Assembly: GCA_020848055.1 (NCBI GenBank)
Contig: JADLBB010000146.1
Coordinates: 1 to 7,156, forward strand
DNA length: 7,156 nucleotides
Reading direction: 5' to 3'
Source of the DNA: Chloroflexota bacterium
GTDB lineage: Bacteria > Chloroflexota > Limnocylindria > QHBO01
The position numbers and the translations under genes were made by a program. The stretch's first letter is position 1. Each line of letters begins with the position of its first letter. Of the stretch, positions 1 through 7,156 are shown piece after piece. The notes beneath the pieces are model-generated. The model made no database searches and was not told where the DNA came from. It was given only the letters and a program-made list of their open reading frames with translations.

Positions 1-350
1 CCCTCGTAACCGGGACCGATGAGGCGCGCGCCGGTGACGAACAGCGCGATCGTCGCCACCAGCGCCACGGTCCAGGTGATGCCGTAGGTGGTGCTCCACA
101 GGTCAGCCAGGGCGTCGATCGGTCCGAGCAACGTGCCGCGGATGACGCCGAGCAGCAGCACGAGGGAGCCGACGACCGGGAAGACGCGCGCCGCAAGCCG
201 CCCGAGATGCGAGTTCGCCTCCCGCTGAGCATCGACCGACATGTTCGAGATCGCAGGCCCCACCAGGTAGTACATCGAGATGGAGTACCCGAACCAGGTG
301 ATGCCGAGCAGAACGTGCAGCCATTGCGCACCGAACGTGACCCAATCCAC
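1..350 (-). CDS. Multi-helix integral membrane protein of unknown function (3' end outside window)
   Basis: The reading frame opens at a GTG (348-350) preceded seven bases upstream by GGAGG (minus strand), the clearest ribosome binding site in the window, and runs off the left edge after 116 codons. The visible chain starts VDWVTFGAQWLHVLLGITWF and has three likely membrane helices at about residues 8-31, 52-72 and 88-107, joined by a short polar stretch (residues 36-50, SNMSVDAQREANSHL). His12 sits inside the first helix, and 'WLHVLLGITWFG' resembles the first helix of small haem- or copper-associated membrane families such as CopD/DUF2269 or the membrane domain of PuuD-type urate oxidases. 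That resemblance is from memory and weak. It lies 93 bases after the YdeI-like gene on the same strand, so it may be the last gene of the operon or a separate unit. The protein nature is fairly secure; the function is unknown. Confidence 0.72.
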   Translation of the reverse strand, partial: MDWVTFGAQWLHVLLGITWFGYSISMYYLVGPAISNMSVDAQREANSHLGRLAARVFPVVGSLVLLLGVIRGTLLGPIDALADLWSTTYGITWTVALVATIALFVTGARLIGPGYE

Positions 351-443
351 GACGAATCCTCCAAGTGACCACCGGATCCACCCCGACGGCGGATTGTCGC
401 ACCATGGGCCGCGCCGGGAGGCTGAGAAACGCGTGCGCGGCCG
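351..443 (-). promoter_or_regulatory. Spacer before the membrane-protein gene, with strong Shine-Dalgarno
   Basis: These 93 bases separate the stop of the YdeI-like gene from the GTG start at 350. On the minus strand the end of the spacer reads ACTTGGAGGATTCGTC directly before GTG, so GGAGG lies seven bases from the start codon and decides it. I see no convincing -35/-10 pair and no terminator hairpin, so read-through from the xdh operon remains possible. Confidence 0.5.
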
Positions 444-1079
444 TCAGCCCCGTTGCGACAACGATCCGCTGCGTGCCACTCGCCGCTCGCGGAAGTTGCG
501 CGGGCGCGCGCCGGCGGCGCTGCTGGCCAGCAGTTCGGCGAACCGCCGTTCGCGGGTCTCGGCCCTGGCCGCGGAGGTGATCCAGTGGGCGGCGGCGTGT
601 CGGTACGACGGCGCCTCGGCCTGCCAGGCCGCCCAGGCGGCCGCATCGGCTTGGAGGCGAGCAAGCAGGTAAGGAGGCAGGTCGGCGGGCGGTTGCTCGT
701 ACGAGTAGATGGCGTCCCGGCGCCGGTCGCGCTCCTCGAAAGCCCGCCGTCCGGCGGGTTGCATTCGGCCCGCGGCGGTCAACTCGGCGATCTTGGCGAT
801 GTTGATCGCGCTCCAATTGGACGTCGGGCGGCGCGGTGTGTACCGGTTGGCAGACACTTCGTCATCGATGCGGAACGTGACGCCATCGATCCAGCCGAAG
901 CACAGGGCCTCCTCCACGATCTGCGCGTACGTCACCGATGGCTTCGTCACACCCTTGCGATGGAAGCCGATGAAGGCCTCGTCCAGCGTGTCGTGGTGGG
1001 CGGCGAACCAGGCCCGCAGCTGCCCTTGGGTCGCGAAGACGTGAACCCGGTCGCGGGTGGGACGCTCGACCGGGCTCAC
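444..1079 (-). CDS. YdeI/OmpD-associated family protein
   Basis: This 211-aa protein has the hallmarks of the YdeI/OmpD-associated (OmdA) family: EEALCFGWIDG at residues 56-66, RYTPRRPTSNWS at 79-90, and a C-terminal helical part with a conserved-looking WITSAARAETRERRFAELL at 166-184. Family members are about 190-200 aa, so length is normal, with a slightly longer arginine-rich tail (191-211). Members are often labelled 'bacteriocin-protection protein', but the biochemical role is not established and I infer none here. There is no signal peptide, so it should be cytoplasmic. The GTG start overlaps the TGA stop of the upstream FAD-subunit gene as GTGA (1076-1079), and there is little Shine-Dalgarno signal, which implies translation coupled to the dehydrogenase operon. 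Family assignment is confident; a link to purine metabolism is suggested only by this coupling. Confidence 0.9.
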   Translation of the reverse strand: MSPVERPTRDRVHVFATQGQLRAWFAAHHDTLDEAFIGFHRKGVTKPSVTYAQIVEEALCFGWIDGVTFRIDDEVSANRYTPRRPTSNWSAINIAKIAELTAAGRMQPAGRRAFEERDRRRDAIYSYEQPPADLPPYLLARLQADAAAWAAWQAEAPSYRHAAAHWITSAARAETRERRFAELLASSAAGARPRNFRERRVARSGSLSQRG

Positions 1080-1945
1080 CAGCCGCCGTCGTCGCGAATG
1101 AGCCTATGCAGGATGCGCCCGGCAACGGCCAGCCGATAGTCGGCGGTGGAGCGCACGTCGTCGATCGGATGGAGCTCGCCCGCCAGGGCCGCAGCCGCGG
1201 CATCCGCCGTCTCACGCGTCGGCAATGCTACGTTCAGCACGCCCTCGGTCGCCGCCGCCCGGACCGTCGTGGCCGCCATCGATCCGAGCGCAAGTCGCAC
1301 GTCGTGCCACGGCTGGCCGTTCGCCCCGCGCCAGGCGAGGGCCATGACGACCTTGCTGATGGCCTGGGCGCGGCGCGTGCCGACCTTGCGGAACCGCACC
1401 TGGCGATCCGAGGCGAGCGGGATCCGGACGGCTCGCAGCAGTTCGTCGTGGCGGCGCGCCGTTTGACGGTAGGCGGGCCAGAACTCGCTGGCCGCAACGG
1501 TGCGCTCCCCGGACGCGCTGACCAGCAGCATCTCGGCGTCTAGCGCCAGCAGGACGGGCAACGTGTCGCCGGCGGGGGAGGCGTTGATGACGTTGCCTCC
1601 GATCGTGCCTCGGTTCTGGATCTGGGCCGCCCCGATCGTGGCGGCGACCTCGCCCAGTACCGGCAGCATCTCGGCGACGATCGGTGAGCGGCGCAGCTCG
1701 GTGTACGTGGTCAGTGCGCCGATGGACAGAACGTCACCGTCAACCTCGATCCCGCGCAGCTCGTCGAGGCCCCAAAGGTCAACCAATCGTTCGGGCGGCT
1801 CACCGATCTCGCCGGTGATCTGGACCATGACGTCGGTGCCGCCCGCGATCGGGCGCCATGCCCCGGCGTCTGGCTCGGCCAACAGGGCGAGCGCATCTGC
1901 CAGGTGGATGGGCGATTCGGTCCGAGGTTCGACCGCGTTCGGCAT
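1076..1945 (-). CDS. xdhB: Xanthine dehydrogenase-family FAD-binding subunit
   Basis: This 289-aa protein is the medium subunit (CoxM/XdhB type), which passes electrons from the 2Fe-2S clusters to FAD and then to an external acceptor such as NAD+. Two FAD-binding signatures are visible: IAGGTDV at residues 33-39 and QIQNRGTIGGN followed by NASPAGD at 108-127. The C-terminal CO_deh_flav_C-like domain spans about 175-285 and includes FRKVGTRRAQAISKV and, near the end, the typical DDVRSTADYRLAVAG. Length matches the family (about 280-300 aa). The ATG at 1943-1945 lies three bases after the stop of the 43-aa gene, with GAGG ten bases upstream. Its stop overlaps the next gene as GTGA. It is the last dehydrogenase subunit in the operon, after the large and iron-sulfur subunits. 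The symbol follows E. coli usage; other organisms use xdhB for a different subunit. Confidence 0.95.
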   Translation of the reverse strand: MPNAVEPRTESPIHLADALALLAEPDAGAWRPIAGGTDVMVQITGEIGEPPERLVDLWGLDELRGIEVDGDVLSIGALTTYTELRRSPIVAEMLPVLGEVAATIGAAQIQNRGTIGGNVINASPAGDTLPVLLALDAEMLLVSASGERTVAASEFWPAYRQTARRHDELLRAVRIPLASDRQVRFRKVGTRRAQAISKVVMALAWRGANGQPWHDVRLALGSMAATTVRAAATEGVLNVALPTRETADAAAAALAGELHPIDDVRSTADYRLAVAGRILHRLIRDDGGW

Positions 1946-1948
1946 CGG

Positions 1949-2080
1949 TCAGGTGCCTCGAAGCGACCGCAGGATGCGCAGCACGATGAACGCGCCGATG
2001 GCCAGCAGCAGCAGCTGGGCGGGCGTCAGCGCCAGGGTGATGTCGCGCCGTTCGAGGGCGTCGGTGGCAGTCAACGTCAT
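1949..2080 (-). CDS. 43-aa single-helix membrane protein inside the xdh operon
   Basis: This short frame encodes 43 residues. A polar N-terminal part (1-16, with DALERRD) is followed by one hydrophobic helix at about 18-34 (LALTPAQLLLLAIGAFIV) and a short basic tail (RILRSLRGT). The positive-inside rule would place the C-terminus in the cytoplasm. Its ATG overlaps the stop of the 2Fe-2S subunit gene as ATGA (2077-2080), and its TGA ends three bases before the ATG of the FAD subunit. It therefore exactly fills the 131 bases between the two enzyme genes and is very probably translated by coupling; only a weak GAG lies six bases upstream of the start. I do not recognise the family. A membrane anchor, assembly helper or contact point for an electron acceptor would fit the position, but that is inference. 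It could be a chance frame, though both tight junctions argue against this. Confidence 0.7.
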   Translation of the reverse strand: MTLTATDALERRDITLALTPAQLLLLAIGAFIVLRILRSLRGT

Positions 2081-2540
2081 GCGGCACTCATTCGTTGCGC
2101 GGCCAGGGCGATGGCCTCGACGATCTTGGTATAGCCGGTACAGCGGCACAGGTTGCCCGCGATGGCGGTGCGGATGTTCTCGTCGCTCGGATCGGCGCCC
2201 GAGGCCAGGAATGCCTCGCCGGCCATGAGCATGCCCGGCGTGCAGATCCCGCACTGCGCCCCGCCGGTCTCCAGGAACGCCTGCTGCAGGATGCCGAGGC
2301 GCCCGTCGACCGCCAGCCCCTCGACGGTTCGCACCGCGGTCTGGTGGACCTGGCTGACCGGCACGAGGCAGGCATCGACCACCGCCCCGTCAAGCAGGAC
2401 GCTGCACGCGCCGCACTCACCCTCGCCACAGCCCTCCTTGGTGCCGGTCAGGCCGAGATCCTCGCGCAGGACGTCGAGCAGCCGGCGACTGCCGGCGGCG
2501 GTGACCTCGACCGGCTCGCCGTTGACGGTGAAGGCGAAGG

Positions 2541-2544
<4 letters not shown>
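2077..2544 (-). CDS. xdhC: Xanthine dehydrogenase-family 2Fe-2S subunit
   Basis: This 155-aa protein is the small iron-sulfur subunit (CoxS/XdhC type) carrying two [2Fe-2S] clusters between the molybdenum site and FAD. The plant-ferredoxin-type N-terminal domain has cysteines 39, 44, 47 and 59 in GCGEGECGAC...DAC. The C-terminal four-helix domain has C98 and C101 in QCGIC and C133 and C135 in CRC, so all eight ligands are present. Length equals the family norm (about 150-165 aa). The frame stays open far upstream through the molybdenum-subunit gene, but homology begins at MTFAFTVNGEPV. The ATG at 2542-2544 overlaps the upstream stop as ATGA (2541-2544), so this start is chosen. Its own stop again forms ATGA with the next small gene. 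The symbol follows E. coli naming, where XdhC is the iron-sulfur subunit; elsewhere xdhC means a chaperone. Confidence 0.96.
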
Positions 2545-4850
<2,306 letters not shown>

Positions 4851-4911
4851 CGGTTTATCCTACCGCTCGGGCGTGGAGTCCTGACAGGTTGACGCGTTCC
4901 TGGAGTTCCCG
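4851..4911. promoter_or_regulatory. Putative divergent upstream region of the xdh operon and the small plus-strand gene
   Basis: These 61 bases lie between the minus-strand ATG of the molybdenum subunit (4850) and the plus-strand ATG at 4912. The minus-strand Shine-Dalgarno AGGA is at 4858-4861, and the plus-strand GGAG is at 4902-4905, six bases before its ATG. A perfect 9-base palindrome, CCTGACAGG, lies at 4880-4888 and could be a regulator half-site, but it is too short to call an operator. No confident -35/-10 pair is visible on either strand. The call rests on position only, and it depends partly on the small plus-strand gene being real. Confidence 0.4.
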
Positions 4912-5142
4912 ATGAGACGACGGGCGAGAATCGGCGCCGTCACGTTCGGCACGGCGTGGGATGGGGATGCGGTCGTGGTGGATGGCGTGACGGTGCCGGT
5001 CGGGACGGCCGCGGTCTTCGTCGGGGGAGAATCGACCCTGACGCCGGAGCGCATGGAGTCCATGCAGTGGGTGAAACCTCCTTTGGTCGGATGCCTTGAC
5101 CACGAGGTCTGGTGGATCCAGTACGTGAATCCGGAATCCTGA
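4912..5142 (+). CDS. Hypothetical 76-aa protein, opposite strand to its neighbours
   Basis: An ATG frame of 76 codons on the plus strand, with GGAG six bases upstream of the start. G/C content at codon positions 1, 2 and 3 is about 64%, 50% and 80% (49, 38 and 61 of 76 codons), the pattern expected for real coding sequence in a GC-rich genome. The peptide has a strand-rich stretch, GDAVVVDGVTVPVGTAAVFV (18-37), and an aromatic C-terminal part, CLDHEVWWIQYVNPES (61-76). It has no signal peptide or membrane helix and I recognise no family. It would be transcribed divergently from the xdh operon and convergently with the 136-aa gene ending at 5210. Competing minus-strand frames here lack a well-placed ribosome binding site and have arginine/histidine-rich shadow composition. 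The evidence is compositional only, so this is a tentative call. Confidence 0.45.
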   Translation: MRRRARIGAVTFGTAWDGDAVVVDGVTVPVGTAAVFVGGESTLTPERMESMQWVKPPLVGCLDHEVWWIQYVNPES

Positions 5143-5209
5143 GAACGCCCCGAATCGAGGTCTTCCACAACGTGGAGTTCTCTGCCTCGTCGGATGGCGG
5201 GGTCACCCT
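5143..5209. other. Short spacer between convergent genes; weak hairpin only
   Basis: This 67-base spacer lies between the stop of the putative plus-strand gene and the stop of the minus-strand 136-aa gene. It contains a small inverted repeat, TCCAC (5164-5168) and GTGGA (5172-5176), around a 3-base loop. The stem is only five pairs and has no T-tract on either side, so it is at best a weak terminator. Nothing else is apparent. Confidence 0.25.
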
Positions 5210-5620
5210 TCAGTCGAGCGTGAGCAACAGCTCCTCGCCGCGCAACACGGCCCCGGTGCCGGCCCCGCCGTGGGTGCCTTCCTCCCAGGCCTCGTACAGG
5301 GCGCGGAAGACCGGCCGCTCGATCAGATCGGCCGCGACCAGGGCCACCAGGGCGTTGTAGGCGGCGGCACGGACGGGGTGCGCGACCTTGCCGGCGACGC
5401 ATTCGGTGGCCAGTCGCTCGGCAGCCGATTCGAACAGGTCGAGCCGATCGGCCTCGGCCAGCGCGGCCATGGCCTCCTTGCGTGCCGCCAGGGCGGCTGG
5501 CTGGCGCGCGGCCTTCCACGCCGCCATGCGGTCCACCTGGTGCTGTTGGACCTCGGCGAGCTCGTCGATGAGCGTCTGCACGGCGAGCACCGCGACATCG
5601 GAGATGGTGGGCATGACCAT
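5210..5620 (-). CDS. Hypothetical 136-aa helical protein
   Basis: This protein is rich in Ala, Glu and Leu and should be almost wholly helical. A charged, possibly coiled-coil segment lies at about residues 15-70 (LIDELAEVQQHQVDRMAAW through AMAALAEADRLDLFESAAERL). A more hydrophobic helix region follows at about 83-112 (PVRAAAYNALVALVAADLI), then a glycine-containing tail. There is no signal peptide or clear membrane segment, and I recognise no family. The start at 5618-5620 has GGAG four bases upstream; a second ATG two codons later (5612-5614, MPTISDV) is spaced ten bases and may be the true start. The gene follows the amidohydrolase on the same strand after 60 bases without an obvious terminator, so the two may be cotranscribed. 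The next gene on this strand is 359 bases further on. It is probably real on composition and ribosome binding site; its role is unknown. Confidence 0.65.
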   Translation of the reverse strand: MVMPTISDVAVLAVQTLIDELAEVQQHQVDRMAAWKAARQPAALAARKEAMAALAEADRLDLFESAAERLATECVAGKVAHPVRAAAYNALVALVAADLIERPVFRALYEAWEEGTHGGAGTGAVLRGEELLLTLD

Positions 5621-5680
5621 CGTACTCCCCCAGACCGCGACCGATGGGCGGGCATTGCCCTTCGAGGACGCGGGCGCCGA

Positions 5681-7156
5681 TTATCCCTGACTGGTCAAGA
5701 CCCGTCCAGAGCGCACTCCAGTGTGCCCACCCGGCTCAACGACCACCTGACCGTCCACCACCACCCACTCGATGCCGTCGGGGAAGCGACGCGGCTCGGA
5801 GTACGTGGCGTTCGATCGCACCCGGTCCGGGTCGAAGACCACGAGGTCGGCGGCAAGACCGTTTCGGATCAGGCCGCGATCCTGCAGCCCAAGGCGAGCG
5901 GCCGGGGCGGAGGTCATGGAACGCACCGCCTCCTCCAGGCTCAGCAGCGCCTCCTCGCGCACGAACTGGCCCAGGACACGCGGGAACGAACCGTACGTCC
6001 GCGGGGACGGCTTGTCGCCCACGAAGGTCGAATCGGTGCCGATCATGCCGAGCGGGTGGCGGATGAACTCCGGCAGCGACTCCGACCATGGACCGGGCGT
6101 CACCTCGTTGATCCGCAGGTTCTCGGCCAGCAGGATGTCGCACAGGACATCGACCGGATCCTCGCCACGGTCGCGGATCAGCTCGCCCAGCGTGCGACCC
6201 TCCCACGGCAGCAGAGCGATGGTGGTGAACGCGCCCAGCCGTACGTCGTCCCAGGCCCGTTCCCCGGCGAACAGCACGCCGCGATCGGCCAGCTCGCGCC
6301 GAATCCGCTCCCGCACCGATGCATCCGCCAACCGCTCCAGCGTCGCCACCGGGCCACCTGACTGCACCCACGGCGGGATCATGATCAGCAGTCGGGTGCT
6401 GGCCCACTCGTACGGGTACGTGTCGAACGTGACGTCGAGGCCCTCGGCGTTCGCGTCGTCCACCAGCGCCAGCATCGGCTCAGGGCCCTGGGGGAACGTC
6501 TGCCGGTGGTAGAAGTGGGTGATGTGGGTGGCGCCGCCGCCGCGACGGCCGATCTCGATCGCCTCGCGGAACGGGTCAAGGAACCGGTCGCCGAGCGGAT
6601 AGCGGACGTGAGTGTGGTAGAAGCCGCCGGCTCGCGCGGCCTCCGCGGTCAGCTCTACCAGCTCGTCGGTGTCGGCGTACGAACCGGGTGGGTAGTCGAG
6701 GCCCGACGACAGGCCGAAGGCGCCCTGCTCCATCGCCTCGCGCAGCATGGCGCGCATGTTCGCGACCTGCGCCGGGCTGGCCGGCACCTCCTCCCACCCG
6801 ACGCCGCCGACGCGCAGCGCCGAGTTGCCGACCATGAACGCCAGGTTGACCGACGGTCGCAGGGCGGCCAGCCGGTCGAGGTAGGACTCGACGCTCGACC
6901 AGTCGTGGGGCAGCGCCTCGACCGGCGCTCCGTCGAGGCCGGCGTTCATGCGCACCATCGCCTCGAGGTCGGCCGGGTCGGAGATCGGCGCGTAGCTCAA
7001 CCCGTCCACGCCGATGACCTCGGTCGTCACGCCCTGGCGCACCTTGGGCTCGTGGAGCGGATCGGCAAAGATCATCAGTCCGGAGTGGCTGTGCAGGTCG
7101 ATGAAGCCCGGTGCGACGACCAGGCCGGTCGCATCGATGCGCCGCGTCGCCTCGAC
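5681..7156 (-). CDS. Amidohydrolase, D-aminoacylase / N-acyl-D-amino-acid deacylase type (5' end outside window)
   Basis: The frame enters from the right edge without a start and gives 491 visible residues, lacking perhaps the first 40. It shows the metal-dependent amidohydrolase layout: PGFIDLHSHSG (visible residues 16-26) with the HxH metal motif at H22 and H24; the HTH pair H181/H183 (codons at 6616-6608); HITH at H211-H214 (6526-6515); DTYPYEWAST; and GTDSTFVGDKPSPRTYG with the likely catalytic Asp at 6032-6034. It closes with DRGLIRNGLAADLVVFDP, typical of D-aminoacylases. Where D-aminoacylases have GNCG with a zinc-binding Cys, this protein has GVDG (Asp codon at 7004-7006). The family hydrolyses N-acyl-D-amino acids or related cyclic or linear amides; the substrate here cannot be named. 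The adjacent xanthine dehydrogenase makes an N-heterocycle pathway possible. The family is secure, the substrate is not. Confidence 0.9.
   Translation of the reverse strand, partial: VEATRRIDATGLVVAPGFIDLHSHSGLMIFADPLHEPKVRQGVTTEVIGVDGLSYAPISDPADLEAMVRMNAGLDGAPVEALPHDWSSVESYLDRLAALRPSVNLAFMVGNSALRVGGVGWEEVPASPAQVANMRAMLREAMEQGAFGLSSGLDYPPGSYADTDELVELTAEAARAGGFYHTHVRYPLGDRFLDPFREAIEIGRRGGGATHITHFYHRQTFPQGPEPMLALVDDANAEGLDVTFDTYPYEWASTRLLIMIPPWVQSGGPVATLERLADASVRERIRRELADRGVLFAGERAWDDVRLGAFTTIALLPWEGRTLGELIRDRGEDPVDVLCDILLAENLRINEVTPGPWSESLPEFIRHPLGMIGTDSTFVGDKPSPRTYGSFPRVLGQFVREEALLSLEEAVRSMTSAPAARLGLQDRGLIRNGLAADLVVFDPDRVRSNATYSEPRRFPDGIEWVVVDGQVVVEPGGHTGVRSGRVLTSQG

Noticed and set aside
103..816. 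Minus-strand 237-codon frame across the membrane gene and the YdeI gene
   Set aside because: It is Arg/Ala-rich with no hydrophobic helices and overlaps two better supported genes in other frames.
4880..4888. Palindrome CCTGACAGG as an operator
   Set aside because: It is only nine bases, has no extended symmetry or second copy nearby, and could arise by chance in GC-rich sequence.
5164..5176. Hairpin TCCAC-AAC-GTGGA as an intrinsic terminator
   Set aside because: The stem is five pairs and no T-tract follows on either strand.
4855..5519. Minus-strand frames reaching across the spacer upstream of the xdh operon
   Set aside because: They have shadow-like Arg/His/Pro or Thr/Ser/Pro composition. 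An AAAGGAGG at about 5079-5086 lies 13 bases from the nearest useful ATG, too far for a good start, and the plus-strand frame has the better codon pattern.
5270..6361. A 363-codon plus-strand frame opposite the amidohydrolase
   Set aside because: It is antisense to a gene with clear family motifs, and its composition (Arg, Gly, His, Gln) is typical of a shadow frame.

Overview
This is a GC-rich window from a bacterial chromosome, with strongly G/C-ending codons, GTG starts and tightly overlapping genes. The style and the proteins fit a high-GC free-living bacterium. Chloroflexota is my best guess, because the molybdenum subunit reads like those of Chloroflexota and Firmicutes xanthine dehydrogenases, but Actinobacteria are possible and no phylogenetic marker is present. 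Almost every gene runs on the minus strand, so transcription goes from high to low coordinates.

Layout in transcription order. (1) 7156-5681: an amidohydrolase of the D-aminoacylase / N-acyl-D-amino-acid deacylase type, with its first residues outside the window. (2) 5620-5210: a 136-aa helical protein of unknown function. (3) 5209-4851: a spacer that probably holds a small plus-strand gene (4912-5142) and the upstream region of the next operon. (4) 4850-444: a compact xanthine dehydrogenase operon: molybdopterin subunit (4850-2541), 2Fe-2S subunit (2544-2077), a 43-aa single-helix membrane protein (2080-1949), FAD subunit (1945-1076), then a YdeI/OmpD-associated protein (1079-444). Four of the five genes are joined by 4-base start/stop overlaps (ATGA, ATGA, GTGA); the remaining junction is a 3-base gap. 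(5) 350-1: the start of a multi-helix membrane protein, cut by the window edge, with a clear Shine-Dalgarno sequence.

Function. The three dehydrogenase subunits give a complete electron path: molybdenum cofactor, two 2Fe-2S clusters, FAD, external acceptor. The catalytic subunit has counterparts of all the purine-binding and catalytic residues of bovine xanthine oxidase that I could place by motif and spacing, so hypoxanthine/xanthine hydroxylation is a better prediction than CO or aldehyde oxidation. A neighbouring amidohydrolase would suit purine or other N-heterocycle breakdown, but that link is inferred from position only.

The most notable points are the 43-aa membrane protein embedded in the dehydrogenase operon, the YdeI gene translationally coupled to the FAD subunit, the amidohydrolase with Asp where D-aminoacylases carry a zinc-binding Cys, and the coding-like small plus-strand frame upstream of the operon. 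I see no mobile element, CRISPR array, tRNA or rRNA.
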